From Calothrix membranacea FACHB-236 (GTDB lineage Bacteria; Cyanobacteriota; Cyanobacteriia; Cyanobacteriales; Nostocaceae), in contig NZ_JACJPX010000010.1 of assembly GCF_014696315.1 (NCBI RefSeq), positions 62,001-126,000 of the forward strand: a stretch of DNA of 64,000 nt, given 5' to 3'. Below the pieces are notes generated by a model. The model ran no database searches and was not told the DNA's origin. It saw only the letters and a list, made by a program, of their open reading frames with translations. This document shows, piece by piece, positions 54,811 through 63,712 of the stretch; positions within the stretch are counted from its first letter, which is position 1; every line of letters starts with the position of its first letter. The translations under genes and the position numbers were made by a program.

Positions 54811-55911
54811 ATGGGCAACACTTTTGGTCATCTATTTCGCGTTACTACTTTTGGTGAGTCCCACGGTGGCGGTGTGGGAGTTGTGATTGATGGTTGTCCG
54901 CCTCGGCTAGAGATTTCGGCTGAGGAAATTCAAGTAGAGCTAGATAGAAGACGGCCAGGACAAAGTAAAATTACAACGCCTCGCAAAGAAGCTGATATCT
55001 GCGAGATATTATCTGGAGTGTTTGAAGGTAAAACCCTAGGAACCCCCATTGCCATATTGGTGCGGAATAAAGATACTCGTCCCCAAGACTACGACGAGAT
55101 GGCCCAGAAGTATCGCCCTTCCCACGCTGATGCAACTTATGATGCTAAATATGGGATTCGTAACTGGCAAGGTGGTGGTAGGTCGTCGGCGCGTGAGACA
55201 ATTGGTAGAGTAGCAGCTGGTGCGATCGCTAAAAAAATTCTCCGTCAAGTTGCAAATGTAGAAATTATCAGTTACGTCAAGCGCATCAAAGACTTAGAAG
55301 GCGTTATCGATCCCAACACTGTCACCTTAGAACAAGTTGAAAGCAACATCGTTCGCTGTCCCGATGGTGAATTGGCAGAACGCATGATTGAATTAATTGA
55401 GCAAACTGGTAGACAAGGCGATTCCATCGGTGGTGTAGTCGAATGTGTGGCGCGGAATGTGCCGAAAGGCTTAGGCGAACCAGTCTTTGATAAATTAGAA
55501 GCAGATATTGCCAAAGCTGTGATGTCTCTTCCTGCTAGCAAAGGTTTTGAAATTGGTTCTGGTTTTGCAGGAACGCTGTTAACAGGAATTGAACATAACG
55601 ACGAATTTTATATTGATGAAAACGGTGAAATTCGCACTGTAACTAACCGTTCAGGTGGGATTCAAGGAGGAATTTCTAACGGGGAAAATATCATTTTGCG
55701 CGTTGCATTTAAGCCGACGGCGACAATAAGAAAAGAACAGAAAACTGTAACCCGTGAAGGCGAAGAAACTTTATTAGCAGCCAAAGGAAGACACGATCCT
55801 TGCGTATTACCTCGTGCAGTTCCGATGGTAGAAGCAATGGTAGCGTTGGTACTATGCGACCATTTATTACGTAATCAAGGACAGTGTCATGTGTTGAGTC
55901 CTGAATCCTGA
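54811..55911 (+). CDS. aroC: Chorismate synthase
   Basis: A 366-residue protein with all three chorismate synthase signatures: [21 protein letters not shown] near the start, [39 protein letters not shown], and [27 protein letters not shown]. It converts 5-enolpyruvylshikimate-3-phosphate to chorismate with reduced FMN, the last shared step of aromatic synthesis. Chorismate also feeds menaquinone/phylloquinone synthesis, served by MenH at 60.0 kb in this window. A 13-bp-stem hairpin lies just after the stop. Confidence 0.97.
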   Translation: MGNTFGHLFRVTTFGESHGGGVGVVIDGCPPRLEISAEEIQVELDRRRPGQSKITTPRKEADICEILSGVFEGKTLGTPIAILVRNKDTRPQDYDEMAQKYRPSHADATYDAKYGIRNWQGGGRSSARETIGRVAAGAIAKKILRQVANVEIISYVKRIKDLEGVIDPNTVTLEQVESNIVRCPDGELAERMIELIEQTGRQGDSIGGVVECVARNVPKGLGEPVFDKLEADIAKAVMSLPASKGFEIGSGFAGTLLTGIEHNDEFYIDENGEIRTVTNRSGGIQGGISNGENIILRVAFKPTATIRKEQKTVTREGEETLLAAKGRHDPCVLPRAVPMVEAMVALVLCDHLLRNQGQCHVLSPES

Positions 55912-55915
55912 GTTC

Positions 55916-55949
55916 TGAGTCTTGAGTTATGACTTTAACTCAAGACTCA
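55916..55949. terminator. Hairpin downstream of aroC
   Basis: TGAGTCTTGAGTT pairs perfectly with AACTCAAGACTCA across an 8-nt loop, starting 5 bp after the aroC stop. No T-run follows, so termination is only likely. Confidence 0.5.
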
Positions 55950-56127
55950 AGAATCAAAGCACAGTAATTACAACAACTGAATCAGCCGCATATAATATTT
56001 CTCATATATAAATCTGTTAGTTTTAAGCTTATGCAGTTTTAGGCAGAATAATACGCATTATATTTGGATTTCACTGCATAAAATGCGTCATGATTTAGAC
56101 TGTGTTGCATCGCCAAACTGACAACGC

Positions 56128-57021
56128 ATGACCAGATTTATTCACGACCAATTTGCCAAAGACTACCTCGAACAATTACTCACTGCTTACGGCGAAGTTC
56201 AAGCAGCAAGACGAGTAGCAGGAGAAGTAAGAGAAATTGATGTTTATTTCATCCCGAACTCCCCACCAAGTACCATTTCAGAAACTCTGGGATTATTAGG
56301 TGAGTTTGCTACTACCCCAGCATTATTTGAACCATTTCGTAATGCCGCCTCAGCCACAGAAATTTGCGATTGTCTCTTAAAATTGTTAGAAGTACGTGGT
56401 GATTTACAACGGCAAGCCAATCGCAATAACACTCGCATTCAAGAAGCTGAAATCCCCAAATTATGGATTCTTACACCCACTGCATCGGAGCAAATCTTAT
56501 CAGGATTTGGTGCTAATGGTAAACGTAATAGTTTGCCGGGAGTGTACTTCATGGCAGAATATTTGCGTACAGCCATAGTAGCAATTCACCAATTACCCAG
56601 AATCCCTGAAACTCTATGGTTGAGAATTATTGGTAGGGGAAATGTACAAAAACAAGCAATTGATGAACTAGAAGCACTTCCTCCTAGTAATCCTTTCAGA
56701 AAAGCCGCGTTAGAATTACTGTACAACTTGCAACAAAACTTACAATTCAATCAAAGTCAAGATGAAGATGACAGGGAGTTAGTTATGCGATTAGCGCCAC
56801 TTTATCAACAAGACCGCGAACAAGCTGTACAAGAAGGCGAACAAAGAGGAATTGAACAAGGAGAACGTCTAGTAGTAGAAAACTTACTTAAAATTCGCTT
56901 TGGTGAATTAGATAATGAATTACAAGCAATTATTTCGCCTTTATTAGCGTTACCTCCAGAAGAGTTTACTCCCTTACTTTTGCAGTTATCTCGTGAAGAA
57001 TTAATTGCTAGATTTAGCTAA
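56128..57021 (+). CDS. Cyanobacterial PD-(D/E)xK-like protein with DUF4351 tail
   Basis: A 297-residue protein. The N-terminal part (MTRFIHDQFAKDYLEQLLTAYGEVQAARRVAGEVREIDVYFIP) has the D-x-Y-F piece of the Rpn/transposase-like nuclease group, a helical middle follows, and an arginine/glutamate-rich stretch (about 232-250, REQAVQEGEQRGIEQGERL) leads to a C-terminal DUF4351 module (LLKIRFGELDNELQAIISPLLALPPEEFTPLLLQLSREELIARF). Many cyanobacterial copies are annotated as flagellar-like or Rpn family by chance similarity. Function is unknown; a nuclease active site is not fully visible. Confidence 0.7.
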   Translation: MTRFIHDQFAKDYLEQLLTAYGEVQAARRVAGEVREIDVYFIPNSPPSTISETLGLLGEFATTPALFEPFRNAASATEICDCLLKLLEVRGDLQRQANRNNTRIQEAEIPKLWILTPTASEQILSGFGANGKRNSLPGVYFMAEYLRTAIVAIHQLPRIPETLWLRIIGRGNVQKQAIDELEALPPSNPFRKAALELLYNLQQNLQFNQSQDEDDRELVMRLAPLYQQDREQAVQEGEQRGIEQGERLVVENLLKIRFGELDNELQAIISPLLALPPEEFTPLLLQLSREELIARFS

Positions 57022-57122
57022 AAAACTACCAATTTTAAATATATCTAATTATAGTAGGGTGTGTTAGTGCCGAAAATATAGCACTGCAACACATCACAGC
57101 ATTATTTTAAAGGGTTGCATTA

Positions 57123-57377
57123 ATGGATTTTGTCACAGTTTTAGGACTTGTTGCTGCTTCAATTACGACGGTTTCATTTTTGCCGCAAATGATGAAAATA
57201 TGGCAAACAAAATCAGCAAAAGATGTCTCTTTTATGATGTTGATTTGTTTTAATACAGGAATATTTTTATGGCTGATATATGGAATTATATTGCAACAAT
57301 TGCCGATTATTTTAGCTAATGCTGCCACATTATTTTTTAACTTGATAATTCTATGGCTTAAAATTAGATATAGATGA
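57123..57377 (+). CDS. SemiSWEET sugar transporter
   Basis: An 84-residue protein with three transmembrane helices and the SemiSWEET core: GLVAASITTVSFLPQMMKIWQTKSAKDVSF (PQ-loop motif), FNTGIFLWLIYGI and NAATLFFNLIILWLK. Such proteins dimerise to form a uniporter for sugars. The gene sits before a B12/radical SAM gene with about 30 bp between; no common function is evident. A GTG/TTG-type ribosome binding site is not obvious. Confidence 0.9.
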   Translation: MDFVTVLGLVAASITTVSFLPQMMKIWQTKSAKDVSFMMLICFNTGIFLWLIYGIILQQLPIILANAATLFFNLIILWLKIRYR

Positions 57378-57407
57378 AAAGAATAAATAAAAAACACCCC
57401 CAAAAAA

Positions 57408-59060
57408 TTGCCTGTGACATCATCTGTATTTGCTGCTGAACGCCTTTTATTCTCCCCCTCTACTCCTAACACCGATGCTATCCCGCTAATTTTTGCTTTT
57501 CCCAATGAGTACACTGTGGGGATCACAAGCTTGGGATATCAGGTGGTTTGGGCAAATTTGGCAATGCGTGATGATGTGCAGGTGAGTCGCCTGTTTACTG
57601 ATATTCACGAACAACTACCAATAAACCCTGAAATTGTCGGATTTTCTATTTCTTGGGAATTAGATTATGTAAATATCTTAAATTTACTGGAATCTTTAGA
57701 AATTCCGATTCGCGCATCTTTGCGTGAGGATCATCATCCGTTGATTTTTGGTGGTGGCCCAGTTCTCACTGCTAACCCGGAACCTTTCGCAGATTTTTTT
57801 GATGTAATTTTGCTAGGAGATGGAGAAAATCTGCTGGGAGATTTTATTGAGGCTTACAAAGAAGTTAGGAATGCTTCTCGCAAAACTCAACTAAAAACCT
57901 TGGCACAAATCCCAGGAATTTATGTGCCGAGTTTGTATGGGGTGGAATATCATGCCAAAGATGGTGAAATAAAATCAATTAAACCAATTGATGCTGAAAT
58001 TCCCGCCATAGTCCAAAAGCAAACTTATCGAGGAAATATTTTATCAGCCTCAACTGTGGTAACAGAAAAGGCAGCCTGGGAAAATATTTACATGGTGGAA
58101 GTGGTGCGGAGTTGTCCGGAAATGTGCCGCTTCTGTTTAGCTAGTTATCTCACGTTACCATTTAGAACTGCAAGCCTTGAAGGTTCTTTAATTCCTGCGA
58201 TTGAAAGAGGCTTAGAAGTTACCAAGCGGTTAGGTTTATTAGGTGCTTCCGTAACTCAGCATCCAGAGTTTGAGACGTTGCTAGATTATATCAGTCAGCC
58301 CAAGTATGATGATGTACGTCTTAGCATTGCTTCAGTACGCACCAATACAGTTACTGTACAGCTAGCAAAAACTCTGGCACAAAGAGACACGCGATCGCTT
58401 ACCATTGCTGTAGAAAGTGGTTCGGAAAAATTACGCCGCATTATCAACAAAAAGCTGCATAATGACGAAATCATGCAAGCCGCAGTCAACGCCAAAGCTG
58501 GCGGATTGTCGAGTTTGAAACTCTATGGAATGGTGGGGATTCCCGGCGAAGAACCAGAAGATTTAGAACAAACAGTGTCCATGATGCGTAATGTTAAAAA
58601 AGCAGCGCCAGGGTTGCGATTAACACTAGGCTGTAGCACCTTTGTACCCAAGTCACATACACCATTTCAATGGTTTGGTGTAAATAAACAAGCCGAGAAG
58701 CGGTTGCAGATGTTACAAAAACAGCTAAAACCCCAGGGTATAGACTTTCGCCCCGAAAGCTATAATTGGTCTATTATCCAAGCTTTGCTATCGAGAGGCG
58801 ATCGCAGACTCTCGCACTTATTAGAACTTACCCGTAACTTTGGCGATTCTTTAGGCAGTTACAAACGCGCTTTTAAACAGATGAAAGGGCAAATTCCAGA
58901 CTTAGATTTTTACGTCCACGCCAACTGGTCAACAGAGCAAATTTTACCCTGGAATCACTTGCAAGGGCCTCTACCACAGTCTACACTACTGAAACACTTG
59001 GCTGAAGCTACAAGCCAGTTTGACTCATCCTCAAAAGAACTTCAGCCATTAAATTCATAA
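57408..59060 (+). CDS. B12-binding radical SAM protein, TIGR03960 type
   Basis: A TTG at 57408 is used; GTG at 57414 is an alternative, as no ribosome binding site decides. The 550-residue protein has a B12-binding-like N-terminal domain (VGITSLGYQVVWANLAM, GFSISWELDYVNILNLLE, FGGGPVLTANPEPFADFFDVILLGDGE) and a radical SAM core with the [4Fe-4S] motif C-x3-C-x2-C in RSCPEMCRFCLASY, then SIASVRTNTVTVQLAKTLA and KLYGMVGIPGEEPEDLEQTVSMM. The family is widespread in bacteria, but its product is not agreed (a paired downstream TIGR03936 half is fused or separate). Cyanobacteria keep it as a conserved gene. Confidence 0.9.
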   Translation: MPVTSSVFAAERLLFSPSTPNTDAIPLIFAFPNEYTVGITSLGYQVVWANLAMRDDVQVSRLFTDIHEQLPINPEIVGFSISWELDYVNILNLLESLEIPIRASLREDHHPLIFGGGPVLTANPEPFADFFDVILLGDGENLLGDFIEAYKEVRNASRKTQLKTLAQIPGIYVPSLYGVEYHAKDGEIKSIKPIDAEIPAIVQKQTYRGNILSASTVVTEKAAWENIYMVEVVRSCPEMCRFCLASYLTLPFRTASLEGSLIPAIERGLEVTKRLGLLGASVTQHPEFETLLDYISQPKYDDVRLSIASVRTNTVTVQLAKTLAQRDTRSLTIAVESGSEKLRRIINKKLHNDEIMQAAVNAKAGGLSSLKLYGMVGIPGEEPEDLEQTVSMMRNVKKAAPGLRLTLGCSTFVPKSHTPFQWFGVNKQAEKRLQMLQKQLKPQGIDFRPESYNWSIIQALLSRGDRRLSHLLELTRNFGDSLGSYKRAFKQMKGQIPDLDFYVHANWSTEQILPWNHLQGPLPQSTLLKHLAEATSQFDSSSKELQPLNS

Positions 59061-59071
59061 ATTACAGATTA

Positions 59072-59260
59072 ATGCAAACAACAGCTGAGTATTACTGCGC
59101 TTATTGCGGTGAACCAAACTTAACATTTATTGATTTTAGTGCTGGCGGACAGCAATCTTATGTAGAAGATTGTCAAGTTTGTTGTAACCCCAACATTTTG
59201 TATGTCCGGATTGATGAAGACACTCTAGATATTGAGATTGACACCGAATACGAAGGTTAA
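59072..59260 (+). CDS. CPXCG-type cysteine-rich small protein
   Basis: A 62-residue protein with two zinc-knuckle-like pairs, CAYCGEPN and CQVCCNPN, and an acidic C-terminus (DEDTLDIEIDTEYEG). It belongs to the CPXCG cysteine-rich group, presumed metal binding with unknown role. It starts 11 bp after the radical SAM stop and is likely co-transcribed. Confidence 0.85.
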   Translation: MQTTAEYYCAYCGEPNLTFIDFSAGGQQSYVEDCQVCCNPNILYVRIDEDTLDIEIDTEYEG

Positions 59261-59501
59261 CAATTTGTAATTGCTTGATAGCAACTACAGCAATCATAAC
59301 GGTGCGATTATATAAGGTTGGGAACTCCAAGAAATAAAAACAACAGCTGTAAGTTGCTGAGTGATAACTGTTGACAGATGACTGTTGACTGTGAACAGTA
59401 TTATATTTTTAGATTTGGAACTTCCTTTGGTATTCCACCAAATTTTTAATTACGAATTACGAATTAGTAATTAATTTGTTGAATTTTAGGTTTGTGTTTC
59501 C

Positions 59502-59948
59502 ATGCTGCAGTTTAAACATTCCTCTGTGATTAATGCACCACCAGAAGTAGTGTGGAGATTTCACGAAAGAACTGATATTTTGCAAATGCTAACTCCACCT
59601 TGGCAACCAGTTCAAGTAATGCGCCGTGAGGGAGGACTGGAGGTAGGTGCTATCACAGAATTTCGTCTTTTTCTTGGCCCTGTACCTTTAACTTGGTTAG
59701 CGCGTCACACTCAATGTGAAAAGAATCGGCTATTTGTTGATGAACAAATTTCCGGGCCTTTTGAAAGTTGGGTACACAGGCATGAATTTGCAGATGAAAA
59801 TGGTAAGACTAGGTTGACTGATGCCATTGCTTTTTCTATGCCTGGAGGACAAACATTAGAATTTTTTAGTGGTTGGTTAGTTCAAGCACAACTAGAAGCG
59901 ATGTTTCGTTATCGTCATTATGTCACAAAAAGAGAGTGCGAAAAGTAA
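59502..59948 (+). CDS. SRPBCC/START-like ligand-binding protein
   Basis: A 148-residue protein with the SRPBCC helix-grip pattern: FKHSSVINAPPEVVWRFHERTDILQMLTPPWQPVQV, DEQISGPFESWVHRHEFADENGKTRLTDAIAFSMPGG and a C-terminal helix (FSGWLVQAQLEAMFRYRHYVTKR). Members bind hydrophobic ligands or serve as cyclase/epimerase-like proteins. Specific role unknown. It may be the cell-division inhibitor-like SRPBCC group of cyanobacteria. Confidence 0.8.
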   Translation: MLQFKHSSVINAPPEVVWRFHERTDILQMLTPPWQPVQVMRREGGLEVGAITEFRLFLGPVPLTWLARHTQCEKNRLFVDEQISGPFESWVHRHEFADENGKTRLTDAIAFSMPGGQTLEFFSGWLVQAQLEAMFRYRHYVTKRECEK

Positions 59949-60045
59949 TTTATAAATACATGAGTATAGGCGCAAAGCTTTGCGCCTATAGAATAATTAA
60001 TATTTGGGAATCTGATTTGAATTGGTATTATCTTGGCAAGCAAAT

Positions 60046-60855
60046 TCACGCTAAAAACATTCGGAGATGCTGGACGAATTCGCTAGTATTTTCAAAGTGA
60101 ACATTATGCCCAGAATTTTCAATGACTTTTAACTGAGCATTTTGACAAATATCAGCCATCTGCTGATTGATATCGATAAATTTATCATCATATTCACCGA
60201 CTAGCAAAAGTAGAGGATTTTTACTTTCTTTGAGTTTCCCCCACAAAGAAGGTTGATATCCAGTACCCATAAAACGTAGGGATTTATCTAATTCTAGAGG
60301 ATGATTTTGTAATCGGCTTTCGAGCATCAATTCGTATTTTGGATGATGTATAATATCACCAAAAATCGGCTGACTATACCAATTTGATAAGAACGTTGCA
60401 AAATCACTTGTTTCCAGACTTCTGATTAATTTTCTCCCTATATGATAATCATGTTGAATGCGAGCTAATCGTTCTGCTTCTGTTACTAACCCAGGACAAG
60501 CAGATTCCAGGACAACCTTAGAAAAGCGTTCAGGGAAATGTAGGGTCAAATATAAAGCTAATCGCCCACCCATTGAATAGCCAACTAAAAAGCAGTTTCT
60601 AATTTGCAACTCATCTAATAAATTAATTAACGCCTCAGCAGTGTATGGCATTGTATAGCATTCATCAGTACCTAAAACTTGCGTTTTACCATGCCCTGGT
60701 AGGTCAATAGTCAAATAAGAGAATTCATCACCTAGCAATGTGATGGCTTCATCAAATTCATCCATTTTACCCATAAACCCGTGTAAAAAAAGAATCACTG
60801 GCTTATTTGGGTTGTTAATTAAAGAGTAATTAAATTGATAGTTTTTTAAAGGCAT
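60046..60855 (-). CDS. menH: MenH, 2-succinyl-6-hydroxy-2,4-cyclohexadiene-1-carboxylate synthase
   Basis: A 269-residue alpha/beta hydrolase with FLHGFMGKMDEFDEAI (oxyanion region), the nucleophile elbow VGYSMGGRLALYL, catalytic Asp in LLLVGEYDDKF and His in NSGHNVHFE. HGFMG and ESACPGL are features of MenH, which makes 2-succinyl-6-hydroxy-2,4-cyclohexadiene-1-carboxylate on the way to phylloquinone (photosystem I cofactor) in cyanobacteria. It shares no operon with other men genes here. Other short-chain hydrolases remain possible, but the motifs fit MenH well. Confidence 0.88.
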   Translation of the reverse strand: MPLKNYQFNYSLINNPNKPVILFLHGFMGKMDEFDEAITLLGDEFSYLTIDLPGHGKTQVLGTDECYTMPYTAEALINLLDELQIRNCFLVGYSMGGRLALYLTLHFPERFSKVVLESACPGLVTEAERLARIQHDYHIGRKLIRSLETSDFATFLSNWYSQPIFGDIIHHPKYELMLESRLQNHPLELDKSLRFMGTGYQPSLWGKLKESKNPLLLLVGEYDDKFIDINQQMADICQNAQLKVIENSGHNVHFENTSEFVQHLRMFLA

Positions 60856-60925
60856 TTTTTATAAATAGTTAATCACCCTAATGAATATAAATTATCAGGG
60901 ATAATTATTGATAATTTGCTGCTGG

Positions 60926-61327
60926 TTAAGGCAAAAACCGATCTAAAGCCGCCTTAAGTTCTGCAATTTCTGTATCAATATTCCCTTCTTGTGCAGCTCT
61001 AGCAATACACTCAGTTAAATGTTCATCTAGCACAATTCGTGCTACCCGATCCAATGCACCCCTGACTGCGGCTATTTGCAATAAAACATCAGGGCAAGGG
61101 CTATTTTGCTGCACCATTGTCTTAATACCACGAATGTGACCCTCTATGCGCGAAAGCCGATTCACAATTCGTTTTAAAGACTCTTCACTATGCACGTGAG
61201 GATGTACCGAGTCTCCATGCACAGAATGATGATCCGAATGTTCGTGATCTGTGCTGTGATTGTGAGAGTGTTCTGTTGGCTGAGGTGTACTCAAGGATTC
61301 TTCAGGCGATCTGTTTAATCCGTTCAT
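60926..61327 (-). CDS. CsoR/FrmR-family metal repressor, InrS-like
   Basis: A 133-residue protein with a His-rich N-terminus (HSHNHSTDHEHSDHHSVH...HPHVH) and the all-helical DUF156 domain. The ligand pattern C78, H103, C107 has the same spacing as C53-H78-C82 of the nickel sensor InrS from Synechocystis (from memory), and a His-rich tail is also as in InrS. It would repress a metal exporter gene and release DNA on Ni(II) or Cu(I) binding. The metal cannot be fixed by sequence and no exporter gene is adjacent. Confidence 0.88.
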   Translation of the reverse strand: MNGLNRSPEESLSTPQPTEHSHNHSTDHEHSDHHSVHGDSVHPHVHSEESLKRIVNRLSRIEGHIRGIKTMVQQNSPCPDVLLQIAAVRGALDRVARIVLDEHLTECIARAAQEGNIDTEIAELKAALDRFLP

Positions 61328-61344
61328 GGGTTATCAAAGTGCTG

Positions 61345-61403
61345 GGGGGATTGGGGATTAGGGATTGGGGACTGGGTATTGGGGATTGGGGATTAGGGAT
61401 TGG
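61345..61403. repeat. STRR-like array of GGGGATT/GGGGACT units
   Basis: A run of imperfect heptamers and octamers (GGGGATTAGGGATTGGGG, ACTGGGTATTGGGGATTGGG, ATTAGGGATT) directly upstream of the InrS-like gene. Another such array of the reverse orientation is at 20826. Confidence 0.75.
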
Positions 61404-61741
61404 AAGGCGATAAATTCCAATTACCAATTACCCAATGACAAACCCCAAACTTTAATTGTGGCGTGAAATCCGAACTTTGCTAGGGGAAATGTCCATAATA
61501 GCTTTTGAGGTAAATATACAATTAATTTGATTACAGGTGTTCACTCTATGTTTGGGGATTGTCAGGGAGAGCAAGGGCATATTTGTTACCTAGCTCTCAG
61601 ACTCTAGCTCTTCTTAGGGTGAAACATGAACAAGAGTGCAAGCGTCTATACGCAAGCATTCTCATCAATTCTGTAAAAATAAATTTAGATAGAGTTGTCA
61701 CGACTAAGTAAAAATTACGCTTCTAGAATTAGGTTGTGATT
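61404..61741. other. Divergent promoter region between the metal repressor and HhoA
   Basis: About 340 bp with a few AATTACCAATTACC heptamers at its left. No operator could be assigned; a CsoR-type dyad was sought and not recognised. Confidence 0.4.
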
Positions 61742-62956
61742 ATGAGAGTTCCCAAACTAACCCGGTCTATACGCCAACTCAGTTCCCATGTTTTAGCCAT
61801 ATTTCTAGGAGTTGTGCTCACTTTTACCACTCTGCGGGTGTTACCTTCGGAAGCTGAACCAGCGCCAAAGCCAACAACTGCAAACCCACCAGAATTGCTG
61901 GTGCAACGTCAATCACCAGCTTCAGCGGTGATAGGTAGTAGCAGCTTTGTGACAGCCGCCGTCAATCGTGTGGGGCCAGCAGTAGTGCGGATTGATACAG
62001 AACGCACAATTACTCGTCGAAATGATCCATTCTTTGAAGACCCATTTTTCCGCCAGTTTTTCGGTGATGGTTTCTCACAACAGCCATCTCGAGAACAGTT
62101 ACGTGGTTTGGGTTCTGGCTTCATTCTTGACAAGAGTGGATTAGTTCTTACCAATGCCCACGTAGTTGATAAAGCCGATCGCGTGACAGTGAGACTTAAA
62201 GATGGTCGCACCTTTGACGGCAAAGTTCAAGGCATTGATGAAGTTACAGATTTGGCAGTAGTTAAAATTAATGCTGGGAATGATTTACCAGTTGCTCCTT
62301 TAGGTTCTTCTAGTAATGTACAGGTGGGAGACTGGGCGATCGCAGTTGGTAATCCCTTAGGATTTGATAATACCGTAACTTTGGGAATTGTCAGCACCCT
62401 CAAACGTTCCAGCGCTCAAGTCGGGATTACAGATAAACGTCTAGAGTTTATTCAAACTGACGCAGCAATTAACCCTGGTAACTCTGGCGGGCCATTATTA
62501 AATGGTGCTGGTGAAGTAATTGGGATTAATACCGCCATTCGTGCTGATGCTATGGGGATTGGCTTTGCTATTCCCATAGATAAAGCCAAAGCGATCGCAG
62601 AACAACTCCAACGCACAGGTAAAGTTGCTCACCCCTATTTAGGTGTGCAAATGGTATCTTTAACACCTGAGCTAGCCAAGCAGAACAACACTGATCCTAA
62701 CTCCCCCATTCAAATACCAGAAGTTAACGGGGTGTTAGTGATGCGAGTTGTACCCAATTCCCCGGCTGCATCTGCGGGTATCAGACGCGGTGATGTGATT
62801 GTGCAAATTGATGGACAAGCAATTACCACTGCGGAACAGTTGCAAAATGTTGTCGAAAATAGTCGCCTCGGTCAAGTGTTGCAGGTGAAAGTGCAAAGAG
62901 GTAATCAAACACAACAACTATCAGTCCGCACTGCTGAGTTACAAAACGCTTCTTAA
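61742..62956 (+). CDS. hhoA: HhoA/HtrA-type serine protease (Deg family)
   Basis: ATG 61742 ([13 protein letters not shown]) is preferred to a GTG two codons earlier. The 404-residue protein has a signal/anchor segment ([21 protein letters not shown]), then a trypsin-like domain with the full triad: His in [10 protein letters not shown], Asp in TDLAVVKI and Ser in [10 protein letters not shown], and one PDZ domain ([18 protein letters not shown]...[31 protein letters not shown]). It degrades damaged envelope or lumenal proteins in stress. HhoA, HhoB and HtrA form three close paralogs in cyanobacteria; the absence of a long N-terminal tail suits HhoA or HhoB. A strong terminator follows. Confidence 0.9.
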   Translation: MRVPKLTRSIRQLSSHVLAIFLGVVLTFTTLRVLPSEAEPAPKPTTANPPELLVQRQSPASAVIGSSSFVTAAVNRVGPAVVRIDTERTITRRNDPFFEDPFFRQFFGDGFSQQPSREQLRGLGSGFILDKSGLVLTNAHVVDKADRVTVRLKDGRTFDGKVQGIDEVTDLAVVKINAGNDLPVAPLGSSSNVQVGDWAIAVGNPLGFDNTVTLGIVSTLKRSSAQVGITDKRLEFIQTDAAINPGNSGGPLLNGAGEVIGINTAIRADAMGIGFAIPIDKAKAIAEQLQRTGKVAHPYLGVQMVSLTPELAKQNNTDPNSPIQIPEVNGVLVMRVVPNSPAASAGIRRGDVIVQIDGQAITTAEQLQNVVENSRLGQVLQVKVQRGNQTQQLSVRTAELQNAS

Positions 62957-63011
62957 GCTCATCCCATCTATTGAAGGAGTGGGTAATCAGCACTAAGTCA
63001 TAAGTGGTTTG

Positions 63012-63039
63012 AGGGTAGTACAGCTAGCTATACTACCTT
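63012..63039 (+). terminator. Rho-independent terminator of hhoA
   Basis: AGGGTAGTA (63012-63020) pairs with TACTACCTT (63031-63039), one G-T pair, followed by ATTTTTTCTTT. Located 55 bp after the hhoA stop. Confidence 0.85.
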
Positions 63040-63333
63040 ATTTTTTCTTTCCTGTTCCCTGTTGCTATATTTGCGCGATCGCATCTCTAATTTGCTTAAG
63101 TAGCTAAACTGAACTAATTACACAGATATTTTCCCTGTTCTCTGTTCTTGATAATATTTTGGTAGATGCTGAAACAACTCTTTTGCTCTAGCCGGAAACT
63201 TGTTCAGAGATAATATTGTCAAATTTTGTTACAATCATTATATTTGTTGCAGTATAAATAGAGGCTCTTGCTTTCTTTAAACCTCAAATCCCGGATTCAT
63301 CCTCAGCGGAACAAAATCCCTAACAAGAGCATC

Positions 63334-63359
63334 TTTTTGGTTATATTTGTAACCAAAAA
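63334..63359. other. Hairpin TTTTTGGTTA-N6-TAACCAAAAA
   Basis: Perfect 10-bp stem with 6-nt loop. AT-rich and without a T-run after it, so its role is unclear; it lies immediately 3' of the GCTCTTG/CAAGAGC stem. Confidence 0.45.
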
Positions 63360-63417
63360 ATAGTAGGTTACAAATCCCTAAATGTATTGATAGTGTTGAC
63401 AAATTCATGTATGTTTT

Positions 63418-63575
63418 TACGCCTCAATAGCTGGTTCTTGAACTCTAGAAATCAATGCAGCCATAGGAGGCAAAGCCTACTGAATCAAGGAAGTTACCAC
63501 CTATTTAAGGATCTTCTGAGCGCAAGCTAGGGAAGACATTAGTGAGGGGAATGACCCCTCACTAACTGAGGCGTA
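63418..63575 (+). ncRNA. Candidate structured RNA or leader before the last gene
   Basis: A 158-nt segment is closed by a perfect 9-bp stem, TACGCCTCA (63418-63426) with TGAGGCGTA (63567-63575). Just inside the 3' side is an 11-bp hairpin, TTAGTGAGGGG-AATGA-CCCCTCACTAA (63539-63565), and the middle has a small TAGG...CCTA hairpin (63464-63479). It lies 137 bp upstream of the ATG at 63713. It could be a cis-acting leader or a small RNA. I do not recognise it as a known riboswitch, 6S RNA, tmRNA or RNase P RNA. Confidence 0.45.
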
Positions 63576-63712
63576 TGAAGCATCACTAATTAACCAGCAG
63601 TATCATTTATTTATGGGAATTGTAATATTAAATTTTAAATTCCCCAAAGGGTTTAACTGCTGAGATATACCCTAAAAAAGAATGTCAACGGTGTTTTGGC
63701 CTTGTAGCCACT

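Larger units (their letters stand above)
62957..63712. other. 756-bp intergenic region with several folded elements
   Basis: Holds a terminator for hhoA (63012-63039), a long-range stem GCTCTTG (63264-63270) with CAAGAGC (63324-63330), a hairpin TTTTTGGTTA...TAACCAAAAA (63334-63359) and a possible structured RNA (63418-63575). No small gene is supported. Confidence 0.5.

Noticed and set aside
63418-63575. Segment as RNase P RNA, tmRNA, 6S RNA or a c-di-GMP (GEMM) riboswitch
   Set aside because: The conserved core sequences of these RNAs that I know are missing; GGAGGCAAAGCC only loosely recalls GEMM.
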